Positions 34,578 through 46,172 of a DNA stretch of 64,000 nucleotides are shown here, piece after piece. Origin of the DNA: Prosopocoilus inquinatus (taxonomy: Eukaryota > Arthropoda > Insecta > Coleoptera > Lucanidae). The notes beneath the pieces were generated by a model that was not told the DNA's origin, did not search any database, and was given only the letters and a program-made list of their open reading frames with translations. Both the position numbers and the translations under genes were made by a program. How positions within the stretch are numbered: the first letter of the stretch is position 1; each line of letters begins with the position of its first letter. The stretch spans positions 39,914,101 through 39,978,100 of the forward strand of contig CM069872.1 of NCBI GenBank assembly GCA_036172665.1. Reading direction: 5' to 3'.

Positions 34578-35196
34578 GATTTTCTAGACAATTCTTTATA
34601 ACCTAATTCTCCACTCCTTCGTTGATCCAGTTCCCATTAAGAAGCAAAGTAAATCAGACCAATTAATAAAAATCGTGGAAGCATTGTCTCAAGCCATTCT
34701 ACTTTTGGATTATGTGTAAGATCATCAATCCAATCTGTATTATTTCCGGAGTATTATTAGTTACTAATAAATTACCGTTTTCCAAAAAAAATGCTTCAAA
34801 AATGTCTTGAGAAGAAGAAAAATAAAACAACAATAAGCAAACATTAGAGTAAATGTGACACAAGCCGTAATTAATTAACAAATAAATTTGTTGTAAAACT
34901 GCAATTGCTGTTATTTATTTTGTAGTTTCATTTAGAGAATTCAAAAATATGAAGTAATTGTTATAAATTTTGTACTGTTCATGAAGTATTTTCCAAATCG
35001 CTGTGACAACATACGAATTAAATTTTATATTTTGTTGTACAACTTTCACTGTAACTGCGAAATAAGTTTCAGTTTTATATTGATTTTGAACAGAGTAAAT
35101 AGGTCACAGATACACATAATGATCATATTAGTGATTTAAATTTTTGGAAAAAGTGAAATACCATTTAGGGAAAAAGTGAAAAAGCATGTGGGAAAA
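34578..35196. other. AT-rich spacer, nothing recognised
   Basis: No supported frame or repeat. Confidence 0.4.
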
Positions 35197-35198
35197 TA

Positions 35199-36316
35199 CG
35201 TGGGCTGCTGGAAAAGTTTCTGGAAACGGTATGAAAAAACGCATATGAAATTTGGTAAACGGTCTCATTGTTCATCAAGTATTCGCCTTTGACGTCAATA
35301 CACTTTTGCATACGCTTGAACCAATTTCTAAAGCACGTTTTCCACTCTAAAGATGGTACCTCAGAAACCAGTGTCCGGAATGTTTCAACCGCTGCTTCAG
35401 CCGACGAAAATCGCTCACCACGCATTTTATTTTTGATCTTTGGGAACAAAAAGAAATCATTAGGTGATAAATCAGGTGAATATGGACAATGAGTCATTAA
35501 TTCCACATTTTTGTTGGACAAAAAATCAACTGTTTGACGGGTTGAGTGAGAGCTGGCGTTGTCATGATGGAGAATAATTCGTCGATTACGATTGTTTCTT
35601 CTTATTTGATCGATGACTTACGGCAAACAAATTCTAGTATACCAATCAGCATTCACGGTTTTTCGATCCTCTAAAGCCACGGTTGCTACATGTCCAGTTA
35701 AACCAAAGAAACAAGCAATCATTTGCTTCGCAGCACTGCGTGAATGGACAACTTTTGTTGGTTTTGGTTCATTTTGAAATACCCAAACGGTAGATTGTTG
35801 TTTATTTTCTGGCTCGTTCGAATAGATTCACGTTTCGTTACCTGTGACGATGTTATAAACTAAATTTGAACGACCTCCATTGAATTTCTTGAGCATTTCT
35901 GCGCACCATTTGACACGACCCTGCTTTTGCGCTTCTGTTAAATTGTGTGGGATCCAACGACTGCAAAGCTTTCGTACGTTCAAATGATCATGCAAAATCT
36001 GGTGTATTGCTTTCATGTCAGCGCGTAAGGATGCTTGAATCTCACGGTATGTCACATGTCGATCTCGTTCAAGCATTTCACACACAGCATCTACATTAGT
36101 GGCAACAACAGATGTTGTTGGACGACCTTCACGAAATTCGTCACTGAAAGAGGTACGTCTACGCTGGAATTCGGCAAACCAATTATAAACAATACTCTTT
36201 GATGGTGCTTGATCTCCAAAAGCCAAATGAAGCCGATCGAGGCATTGTTTCGGCGTTAGACCACATTGGAAATCGTAAAAAATCATGGCACGAAAATTTT
36301 CACGCGAGATTTCCAT
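35199..36316 (-). pseudogene. Mariner DD34D transposase with two stops
   Basis: Starts at ATG 36316 ('MEISRENFRAMIFYDF') with the first HTH, then the second HTH-like part ('VTYREIQASL') and the linker 'WIPHNLTEAQKQGRVKWC'. The catalytic core reads 'VTGNET', where Asn replaces the first Asp, 'ILHHDNASSH' with the second Asp, and 'YSPDLSPNDFFLFP' with the third. Exactly 34 residues separate the last two. One frame runs the whole way, broken only by TGA right after 'VTGNET' (35827-35825, normally Trp) and TAA after 'TRICLP'. The C-terminal 'WFKRMQKCIDVKGEYL' is present. The frame reads through the TIR into flanking DNA, so the normal stop is lost. Inactive. Confidence 0.92.
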
Positions 36317-36488
36317 GTTTACACAAAATTACTTTTTCTCAAATGCTGTACAAACAAAACTAGTTCACTTGGATAGGAACTGTCAATAGAATTATAGGCG
36401 AAAAACGTGAAAGTATTCAAATATGACAGTTGATAAACGCTAACAATTCTAGACCTATAGATTCCAGAAAATTTTTCAGCAGCCCACG
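35199..36488 (-). mobile_element. Near-complete mariner transposon (1,290 bp)
   Basis: Inverted repeats CGTGGGCTGCTGGAAAAGTT (35199 on) and, at the other end, the complement of CGTGGGCTGCTGAAAAATTT (to 36488) are flanked by TA on both sides (35197-35198 and 36489-36490), the expected mariner target duplication. Length and layout are canonical. The two TIRs differ at only a few positions, so the insertion is relatively recent compared with other elements here. Confidence 0.92.
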
Positions 36489-36490
36489 TA

Positions 36491-37516
36491 TGAAACAATT
36501 TTGTGCAGATTTGTGCCAGAGTCAACAGAAATTTGTGCTCTGTGCCGGGAGATTACAAGTTGGATGTATGATTTCGACCGAGAAACTGAAGAAAGAAAGA
36601 ATTTTTCATATTTGTATCGAGTTCGGTAGGCAGGCGAAAAAATGTAGTAAAAAGGAGACAGAAAGAAATCTTAGGGAATATTCGTACAATTAAAGCAAAT
36701 ATTCGTACAATTGTAAGGCAAGACGATATTCTTATTTATAAGATTTACTACAATCCTTCGAATATTTGCCACAGTTTGTATCTGTCTTTTATTTTACTAC
36801 AATTATGTTACTTTTACTATACATTTCCCATAGTAGGTAATAACTTTCCTTTGAGCAGGATAGCTTGACAACAGTCGATTTTGGTCTAAAATTTGGGGGG
36901 TTGTAAATATACTGAGATTTCGCTGGCTGGGGAAAGAATGTCTTTTATTGATTACGCTAACCACGTAGAAGACCTAACATTAACATTTTGCAACTTATCA
37001 ATTAACACCGAAGTAATAATGACTGGGATAAACGGTTACCAGAGCACACATCCAAACTGTAGAATAAATTCAACTAGATATTAATAATTTTTTAAATTAT
37101 TGTTGATTCTTCTTCCCTTGTGTTACAGTTAGGTAGGAACTTGCATCTGTAACTGTAACGTTACACTCCTTATACATTAATAATTATAAATTTTCCACTT
37201 GTAACTAAATTCTTCCGTTTGTAGTATGTCTTGTACCCCTATTCCTTTCTATAAAAGAGACAGAAGAAAATTCGAATTGTTAAAAAATTCTGCCTATTGA
37301 AACAGGACCAAGGAAAATAAATAAGAATTGAATGATAAAACAAAAAAAAATGGAAGGGAAAAGCTAAAGGTAGGACTTGTAGCATTACAATAAAAAAAAT
37401 TAACAAATGTAAGATATCATATCAAAAGAACAGGCGAAGACAAATTCACTCAGAGAGTTTACGAAGCAGGAACAGATAAGAAGAGAAGCAGAGCGCAAAA
37501 ACACAACGAAAGCGCT
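36491..37516. other. AT-rich DNA, no gene seen
   Basis: Short frames only. Repeated ATATTCGTACAATT occurs near 36678-36712. No family signature. Confidence 0.4.
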
Positions 37517-37608
37517 GATACTAGAGGATACCATACTTAGATGATAGCTGACAATGAGTCACTCTTTTCAGCTATCATCTATATTATTCTCTAGTATCAT
37601 AGTTCCGT
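37517..37608. repeat. Long imperfect hairpin
   Basis: GATACTAGAG and ATGATAGCTGA on the left face TCAGCTATCAT and CTCTAGTATC on the right, giving arms of about 35 bp with a mismatched middle and a 16-nt loop. It may be a very small MITE. Confidence 0.65.
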
Positions 37609-37850
37609 TGTAAACTTACCTTAAGAAGTGAGGAAAAATAGTGAAAAGTGAACCAGTATAAAACGTGATTCATCCGATTAAAGATAGAAGCAATTATGGA
37701 AAAGAAACTCGAGAGGAAGCAACCTACACGTAAGTAGGTTTAACTCGCATTTATTCCCGACTTCATAACTTTAGGAAATCGCTGGAATAATTAAACTTTG
37801 TAAAACTTTAAATGATCTCACGCTTTCTGCTTTAACGTAAACGTCTTTAT

Positions 37851-38010
37851 GCATTCGTGTTAAAGCACTCCGGCCATAGAATAGTGTAAAATTCTCTATG
37901 CATCGGCACTGTTTTTTGTGTCTGTTTTTGTGCATTCGTTTTAAAGTACTCCGGCTATAAAATGGCGTAAAATTCTCGTTGCTTCTGCACTTTTCTTGTG
38001 ATTTTAGTTA
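37851..38010 (+). repeat. Two-copy 81-bp tandem repeat
   Basis: GCATTCGTGTTAAAGCACTC at 37851 recurs as GCATTCGTTTTAAAGTACTC at 37932. Both copies continue with CCGG..ATAGAAT..GTAAAATTCTC. Confidence 0.65.
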
Positions 38011-38800
38011 GATACTCCCCTCTGTTCTAAAGTATATAAGTACTCCTATAAAAATGTTCTGAATACGGATGGTTATATAAAATGATAAGTTGTTAATTGT
38101 GGATATTTAACAATATCAAGAACTCTTGGTGATTAATAGATGACGAATTTTCTTCTATTTTAGTTTTGTCGTTAAAAGGTATTGATAATTAAATGACACC
38201 CGTTGTGCTTAGATAAAAGAATTAAAATTCGGAAAATATCATCAACGTCAAAACGTTAAATCAAAGACATTTATTATAAAATTCAACATATTATAAACAC
38301 AGAATAATTTCGCACTAAAGGGAGTTTGTCTTTTCTACTTTGTGTAGCAAACATGCTGTTGACAACGCAACATTACAAAATATTAATGATCAATTATCTC
38401 TTTATAATTCATTCTGATTACATTAATTTTGAATTTCAGTAAGATAAAAAAATGTAAATCCAACATGAGAGTCTTGTATACATTAATTTGGGGCAAATAT
38501 AAAGCCCGTAATGTATACCCTAATTTGGAACAAACGAAGTAATCTTTCGAAGTTTCTAATTTTAGATAGGATTGCCTCATCTTTTGCAAACGTTTGCAAG
38601 CGCATTTTATGCGTTGCGTGAAAACTGGTCGAAATTAGTATTCCATACGGCGGCGAGTGTCATAAAAATTCCGTCGCCGTCTATTTTTTTATTGAACTAG
38701 TTTTTGAGAATCCCAAGGTAGTATTTAGACGGATATATGGTTTCATCCACGACCCTTAACGCCATTCTTATGTTTACATTACGATTTGTGCAAACCCTTC
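38011..38800. other. AT-rich DNA, no gene seen
   Basis: No supported frame. TATACATTAATTTGG and GTATACCCTAATTTGG form a near-direct pair near 38480 and 38515. Confidence 0.35.
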
Positions 38801-39855
38801 TTTTGAACATTTGGGAGCATGGCTAGCTTCGTTTTATTAATTCATAACGTGCTCCGGAGCAGTCCGTCGTTTGACAATATCTCCAGCCCTGGTGGTATTG
38901 TTCGTAGGAGGTGCTGTTTCATTTTCGTTTTGTGGTCGTCCTCAAGGCCGGGCCACATTTTGGATTGCTGTTCCTCGTCGTGCAATGTTTCTTCGGTTAT
39001 CGTTACGTGCTGGCAGGAACAACACTTTTCGGAGTTGTGTCAGCCTCGTTCGTGAACTTTCGGATAAACCTGTTTGCAACTGTTGCTTTCTCTTTTCGTT
39101 CACATTACTATTGATGAACTTTCCTTCCTCACAGGCTTTTTGTTTTGGATACAAGTTTTGCTTTGTATACAAGTTTTCGTTTTAGGCATAAGTTTTCATG
39201 TTGGGTACGAGCTTTTATTTCGGCCATAAGTTTGTTGTTTTGCTGTGGATTCAAGCTTTCGGTTTCGGAGACAAGCTACCTTTAGCTGCACGTGCGACTT
39301 GTCTTAGAAGAACGATGCTTTTTCTACGTTTTGTGATTCCGATTTACAATGAGACCGCTATAGCTGTGGTGTTGATGTCTTCATACGCCGACGTAGGAGA
39401 GTGGAAAACAATCTTCCAGGAAAATTAATCAGGTGGGACGTTCCGATTGTTTGCGTTTACGGCCTTATGTTGAATTTTACTGTATGCGCATTTAACGTTG
39501 CTTCGGGCGCTTCACACCGAATATTTTATTTGATACTTAATGTTGCTGTGGGTGCTCCACGTCAATGATATTCAGATGTTTGATTGTTGTGGAATTGATG
39601 ACAGATTCGCCAATGGTTTAAAGCTGGCTTGCTGTTGATTTCTTTGCAATTAATATTTAGCAATTCCTTGTGATGTTGGTGAGTAAATTTTCGTAAAATT
39701 TTGTCTGATGTTTTAAGTACAGTACACAGTTGATGGCGTTAAGCCCTCGACAGACTTGGTCTTGTTTTACTTTTGAGGATATTAAAGAATGTTGTCTCGG
39801 GTTAAGATTAAGTGGCGCTCAATTATTTGTCGCATTGAATTATTACTCACACCTA
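38801..39855 (+). repeat. Degenerate short-period repeats in less AT-rich DNA
   Basis: 39134-39285 is a run of about 25-bp units of the type GTTTTGGATACAAGTTTT / GGCATAAGTTTTCATG. 39490-39585 has two diverged copies of a block around GTTGCTTCGGGCGCTTCAC / GTTGCTGTGGGTGCTCCAC. Overlapping frames on both strands at 38819-39185 show no known domain. Confidence 0.45.
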
Positions 39856-39930
39856 TCACGACTGAAGCTGCTGGCTGTGCTGCACGTTAATTTCCTCAGC
39901 ATAAATCCTGCTTCTGCTCAGGTAAGTAGC
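39856..39930 (+). repeat. Dispersed 75-bp repeat, copy 1
   Basis: TCACGACTGAAGCTGCTG, GTTAATTTCCTCAGCA and TGCTTCT recur at 44441-44517 in the same orientation. It ends at CAGGTAAGTAG, a good splice-donor match. The second copy has GATAGGTAGC instead, so the donor is not a conserved feature. Confidence 0.65.
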
Positions 39931-40139
39931 AGTATAAGGATTAAGTAGATAACCTTATAATAGTCCTACTGTGTCTATGTAAGCACTTAATTAAATTCAT
40001 TGTTTTCCCTGAATAAAAGATTGTTTTCATTAGAAAGAATTATTTTTGTTTCGTGTTTCTAAGATGCTTAGAGTGTGCGGCGTTGCTTGAAAATCTAATT
40101 AAAAAGAGTCTGTTTGAAAGGTACTCATCAGTGCTGCTA
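39931..40139. other. Spacer, nothing recognised
   Basis: No supported frame or repeat. Confidence 0.3.
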
Positions 40140-40600
40140 ATTAATAACCCCATTGTTTTTCATGCGTTATGTTTTTCAGTCATTAAGCCAAAAGGGGCGA
40201 ATTAAAACTTAATCGGGAGTAATTAAGGTCCGCTTAGCGGGTGTAATTAAGCATTGCTAAAACATCGCCTGTTCGCACAGGCGCGAAAGCCGACCGAATT
40301 AATTCGGGCTTAATAAGTTTAGAACGGTACAAAATATAACTGACTTACATAAGTAACGAGCAGAAATAATCGTATTCTCAACGGTCTGCCGGTGTGCTGT
40401 GACGCCACGATGTGCATCAAGAGCACGTCCGACCACTTAAGGCAATACTTTAAAGTCTGATACATTTTCATTTATCCCGGCGTTCATTTCCATCTACATC
40501 AAAAATTACCTTTCAAATTGCATCGTTTAAACCGTCCATTCAAGTCTGATGTATTTATAAAACGGACGCTGCCTCGTAAAGCTCGACAATAAAGTTACGC
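40140..40600. other. Candidate conserved non-coding island
   Basis: Non-repetitive, with several AATTAAxxTTAAT / TAATTAAG motifs (GGAGTAATTAAGGTCCGC, GTGTAATTAAGCATTGC) and TTTATGCGxx-type sites. This is a homeodomain-site-like composition; function is inferred only. Confidence 0.3.
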
Positions 40601-42066
40601 AATGTATTAGATTTGTATGTAAATATTATGCAAAGCTTTTATTTGCAACACCAGATACAATAGCACAGAACAAACATGGCATTGCCAATTTGTTTACTAG
40701 TTTATCTTAAATGCCACTTAATTCTTACGCCTTGTACATACTTGGATACAAAGTCGCGCAATAATCTGCGACATTGTTGCCTCACAAAATATCGAAACTG
40801 TTTCTGCACATTATGGCTATAAAATGACTTTATTGTAAATTATGCACAAGATATCTCTGCAGCGGTCTCAACACGGGACATTTTACTGTGGAGGCACTTT
40901 CCCATTGGTTTCATCAAAATAGAATATGGATAAACAAAGATAAAACACAGTATGTATACTTTAAGCCTGACACCATGTGTGTATAGTCAGATTTCTCTCT
41001 TAAGTAAATAATGTAAAATTTTTAGTCATTGCTGATTATTTTTGATTCGTTGTTTTTCTTTTTCTGAAAGAACGAAATAGAAATAGATTCACAACAGATA
41101 TCCACACCTATCTTGGTCCTGTTTCTTTACTATTTAAGGCTGAAACACATTTAAGGTTCGTGCTAGCAGTTTCGTTGTAATATCTAATATCGAATTGTAC
41201 GATTTGAGTGTACTATAAGGTTCGAAAGAAAAGTTGCGATTTTTGTTCCCGAACACTAGAGATACACCGCACCTGTTTAGAAAGAATCGCGAAACATGAT
41301 CGTGAAACAAAGTTGGGCGATTTTGTATCTGATTGTGTACGAGGCCTTATGAAAGTGTGCGTTCATGTTTATCTGGTATACTTACCGCAAGGAAGAAACT
41401 GGAAAAACAGTAGAGTAAAGACACTGACAGCCGCCTAAGATGGCGCGATGGATTTCGCATGTTTGTTTGGCCCTAGAAAAGAAAATAAATAAATAAATAA
41501 GTAAAATCAAAAAATGTATCTATGAAATTGTCATAATATGTACGTATAAATGAATTATTTTTTTTTTGAAACGCACAGTGCATTTCATTTCACTTTTTAC
41601 GATATTTTCAATATTTTTCTAGTTATTTACGTGTCAAGCTTTGTAAATTAATCTTTACTGGTTAGCTGAAACTTTATTACGAACGTTGTGCGCATTCGAG
41701 GTCGTACGTTTTTTGGCGTATGTGGTTTATAGGTTGGTTATAAATGTGGCGCACACAAAGGGTTAAGATAATAAAATACGGTATGCTTGGAAAGCTCGTA
41801 GAAGGAGCTATACACACATGCCATAACATGTGAGTGTACCATTTGGAAAAGTGACTAATTTTACAATATACGAACTGAACCATATTGCAATTGATAGTCG
41901 CTAGATTCTTAAAAATGTAGAATATTGCGAAGCAAAAGAGGTTTAGAAATATTTTGGTGTAAGGCTGATCGTATCATTAAAACTGACAATTTGCCAACCG
42001 ATCCAAAATGATCCATTTTTTTTGCATAAAATTACAAATTACTCGGTAAATACTAATAATAGGTAA

Positions 42067-42070
<4 letters not shown>
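40601..42070. other. AT-rich DNA, no gene seen
   Basis: A 76-codon frame at 41208-41438 has no family resemblance. A short AAATAAATAAATAAATAAG run near 41480 could be a retroelement tail. It is preceded by GATGGCGCGATGGATTTCGC, which resembles 32045-32065. Confidence 0.35.

Positions 42071-42105
<35 letters not shown>
42071..42105. repeat. (AT)n microsatellite
   Basis: Uninterrupted AT dinucleotides over 35 bp. Confidence 0.97.
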
Positions 42106-42108
<3 letters not shown>

Positions 42109-43954
42109 TTATATCATTTTTATCTACTCTTCAATGGCTAGCCGAAACTGTAATGAAATATATGAGTGCGTTATATGCAGAACTTAGTATCTGCGTCGGC
42201 CATTGTTTCGAGATAAAGTTTAAACAAACGGGATTTTCTTTAACTGGTATATAAAACCCAGTTTAGATTGTAGGTATTTATCATAAGAAACGTAAAAAAC
42301 GTAGAACAACAATTTTAATATTTTTTTTACAAATACAGAGTTTTGCGTTTAATGTACTCCTCTATTGTTCCGTTTAGGTTTGTAGCTTATTAAATGAACA
42401 ACCTGTAGATTTGAAAATAATTTTAAATCACGTGGACTGAAAACCTATACAACTATTGTTAAGACAACTTCGTGACAAAATGAATTTAAAGGGGCATTTT
42501 CGCACTTTTCCAGAAGTTTGGGACACCCTGTATGTACAAAATTTAAAATGGATAAATTATTCCCTTTCTGAAATAAAAACTTTTCATTTCCTAATTTCCT
42601 AATGTGACGCCAACTTATATAAACAGATTACACAGTTTCATATAATTTTCTTTTCGTTCTTACAAATTCCAGACTTTGATATAATTACTGCCAAGCACGT
42701 TAAGATAAAGCACATTCCTGTTTTAAAATACATTTTTTTTTGTGAGAAGGCCTAGATTATCATTTGTTTATTTTTTTGATTGCGCCTAAGTTTGATTTTT
42801 CGCGAAGGGAAACATTCGTTGCTCTGAGTTCTGGTGATAATTCAAATTAAATCAATTCGAAGTAATTTTTCTTTTCATCTTTATATAAAATTTTTACATT
42901 TAAAAAAATTTGGATAACGCGAACTAACCAAAAGTTTACTCTAACGCGTATTATTTAAGCTATTATTAAGAAAATTGTCCAGAGGTAGTTCTATATGATG
43001 AAAAATCCAAGAGGCTTGTAGATTTTTGGGTGGTTTTATTTCTGCCTAATTTCCTTTTATTTTGTTCAAGTTTTCTTTAATTTTTGAAGTTTCTTTAATC
43101 GAAAGCAATGGTTTTTTTTATTACAGAACGCTCTTTTGTAGCTAATAAATTTTAGTAAAAGCTTGACACTGAAAAAAGGTTTTTAGAATTGCTACCTTTG
43201 ACCTAATACGTCGTAATTTTTAATTTAATAAAATTTTTGTCGAAATGTTTTTATTTTTTTATTGTTGAGAAAGTTAGTTTTCTCAATTTCAGATTTCCAA
43301 TCACATCTAAATAGTCTATCAAATTCAAATCAGTTTTCGTTGACCTGACATGGGCAGAGGGGAATCGCGATCAATAATTGCCATACATTTGGTCAGGATC
43401 TAAGTGCACGGTGCTGAATTGCATTGAGTGGGAGACAGTTAGAGCCAAACTACATGAGCGGGTTTCCCGCGACATATTTAACGCGGTGGATTGCACGTTA
43501 AGTTGTTAACAAACGCTGAAAGATATTAAATCAACATGTTTTAAACCGCCCTCAGTTTGGAATGCGTTTAAATTCTATATTCAAGTTTGAGCAGTAAACT
43601 TGTTATTGTTGTTGAATAACAAATAAACGAAGTGATCAGAAACAAGGAAATACTTTTTGTGTTTTATGTGTTGCAATTTAAAATTTCCAACGAAAAACAG
43701 GGAAAAAGATATCATTTGCAATATATTAACATAGGACCAACGATGCCTTTTATTATTACTGGAAACCTTGACCAATATTTATTTATTTAGGCTTGCCGCC
43801 GATCGTACCATAAAAGCAGGTCAGCCGGCTAAATGTTGTTAAGGTTCATAACTGCAAAGCACGGATTATTTGTACGGCCAGCGGTGTTGCTTTTCGTCTT
43901 AAAACTTTTCGACATTAGTGTACCATTGCTCCTGTCTTTTGTATTACATAATCA
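42106..43954. other. AT-rich DNA, no gene seen
   Basis: GGGACACCCTGTATGTA near 42520 looks like the right end of a TACAGGGTGTCCC-type MITE, but the matching left end was not found. 43330-43520 is non-repetitive and less AT-rich. Confidence 0.35.
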
Positions 43955-44043
43955 TATTTATTTTAATACCGAAAAATACCGAAATCCCGGTATTCCGGTA
44001 TTTTAAATATAAATATCGAATGAATATAGTATTCCATGCCCTA
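43955..44043 (-). repeat. hAT-like terminus with ATACCGGTAT motifs
   Basis: On the minus strand TAGGGCATGGAATAC is followed by repeats of ATACCGG/CGGTATT, typical of subterminal hAT MITE sequence. The opposite end was not located. Confidence 0.5.
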
Positions 44044-44440
44044 TTATGTGAGAGACTGTGCTCGTAACGTTCGAAAAAAATTAAAAAAGTATTTAGAGGA
44101 TACCAAATTAAAATTTTTTTCCTAATAAAGTTTTGGTAAAAGAAAGAGATTAAAGTGTAGTTAATTAACAAACAAGGTTACTACTTGTAGTAATATTTTA
44201 CGTTTTTACTTTGAATTTTGGTTATTTAAGACTTACAGGAGCGTATTCTATAACTTTTTAGCGGACCGATAAAATTTAGAGGTCCCTTAAGATTTAAAAT
44301 ACGGTTCTATGATTGGCTGTTGCCACAGCAACAAAATTTGACAGCCCTTAAAATTTAACGCTTTTGATACAAAATAGGCCCCACAGTTGCTTGAATACAA
44401 TGTAATAGTAACATAAAAGTTGAAGTACCACCTGCACCCG
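44044..44440. other. Spacer with palindromic patches
   Basis: 44240-44380 contains TTTTTAGCGGACCGATAAAA and GGCTGTTGCCACAGCAAC-like self-complementary text, probably a decayed MITE. No gene. Confidence 0.3.
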
Positions 44441-44517
44441 TCACGACTGAAGCTGCTGACTGTGCTGCAAGTTAATTTCCTCAGCACAAATCTTGCTTCT
44501 ACACCAGATAGGTAGCA
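44441..44517 (+). repeat. Dispersed 75-bp repeat, copy 2
   Basis: Same orientation partner of 39856-39930, with scattered substitutions. Confidence 0.65.
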
Positions 44518-45427
44518 CTTTGTTCTTCTTTTCACTTTCAAAATATTCCTCTGTTGTTTTACCTCATTTAAAAACATGGATTGGAAATACTTGTCAGAGT
44601 AAACGCAAAAAGCTTTTATTGAAGTTATTGGATCTATTAAAGTACAGCTATGATTAATATTATTGATTATTGTGTCATTCTAATCTGAACCCTGCACTGT
44701 TAATTAAAGCTGGATACTGTCTACAAGAAAATAGTGTCCCGTTTTCTACGTTCGTGACTATACAACATTTACGAAAATTTGTATTTAATATTATTCGTAA
44801 ATCTTCAGCTTTTTACGTATTATTATTCAGAGAGACGTCCACTAAACAAAAATTCTTAATTTCGACTCCCTAAAAGATCCTTAGAATTTCATCTCACCCG
44901 ACCTTCATAGATTTATCGACTCCTTTCAAGTCTTCATGGACCCATAAGGGGAGTATATGAGCAGGTTCTCTTTTATTAAGACCCTGTATAAAAAATAAAG
45001 TAAAATTGGGAGCAAAAGAAAGTTGGAAAAAACTGATAATTAATCTCTCAGAAATTTTTATTCTTTGATGAAATTTTCTGATTTATGTAGAACACGTAAA
45101 AACGTACATTTTATTAATTACTTTTACGAAAGTGTTATCGAGGTTTAGACATTTGACAATCAATATCAAATCTAAAATTAACTGTCGTATTTAAGGCCCA
45201 TGTGGTACGGTGACATCTTTTGAATAAAATTTATGTAAATCATGGCCATTAAATTTCATATTTTATGATTTTGTATTAATCATCAATTTTCTGAAAAGAT
45301 TTTAGATTTTTCATAGGTTTTTTGATAAATCTGAAATTATAAATTATATTATAAAGAACACAATTTTCTAAAAAATCAATAACAAAATGTCTCCGTTTGT
45401 TGCGTACTTTCCTAGACATCTTGTATA
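44518..45427. other. AT-rich DNA, no gene seen
   Basis: AAGACCCTGTATAAAAA near 44980 resembles a solo MITE end. No coding signature. Confidence 0.35.
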
Positions 45428-46170
45428 CACTGTGTCCACATTTCGATGCTCACCATTGGCATCTCGGTTATTAGAAGACATAGAGTAACGGTTAAATGGG
45501 GAATGTTCGCAGAATTCAATGCTCGCAACAAATCTCATTTCAAATTCACCATAACTTTTTTAAATTTTAAGATAATTTAAGAAAACCAACATTTTACGAT
45601 TTCAATATTCCTCAATAACTCGATAATACCTGATGTGACCTTTTCTAAAGTTTTACATTGTTCAGACACTTTTTTAAGACAAAGTTTTTGATGCAAACAG
45701 AAACCTCCGATTGTCATTTGTTTTCAAGTTATTAGGGCTAACTTTTGTTTGTTTTAAAAATTTTTCGGATATGTCATACATCGTTGAAAAGCTCTTTTTA
45801 AAGACTATCTAACTAACTAAAAACCTAATATGGGTCCCATATGAAAAACAAAAGATAGCCCCAATAACTTGAAAACAAATGACAATCGGAGGTTTCTGTT
45901 TGCATCAAAAACTTTTTCTTAAAAAAAGTGTCTGAACAATGTAAAACTTTAGAAAAGGTCACATCAGGTGTTATCGAGTTATTGAGGAATTTTGAAATCG
46001 TAAAATGTTGGTTTTCTTAAATTATCTTAAAATTTAAAAAAGTTATGGTGAATTTGAAATGAGATTTGTTGCGAGAATTGAATTCTGCAAAACATTTCCT
46101 ATTTAACCGTTGCTCTATGTCTTCTAATAACCGAGATGCCAATGGTGAGCGTCGAAATGTGGACACAGTG
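45428..46170. mobile_element. Foldback MITE with 325-bp arms
   Basis: Arms 45428-45750 and 45847-46170 are inverted copies that differ at few positions. Ends are CACTGTGTCCACATTTCG and its complement, flanked by TA on both sides (45426-45427 and 46171-46172), as for Tc1/mariner-type insertion. A loop of about 97 nt has no coding capacity. Transcribed as one RNA it would give a long double-stranded hairpin. Confidence 0.9.
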
Positions 46171-46172
46171 TA

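Noticed and set aside
40110..40140. Minus-strand CTGATGAGTACC as a hammerhead
   Set aside because: No GAAA follows at the right distance and no stem II can form.
41650..42170. Diverged direct repeat TGGTTAGCTGAAACTTTATTAC / TGGCTAGCCGAAACTGTAATG
   Set aside because: Similarity covers only about 35 bp with several gaps; too weak to call a repeat family.
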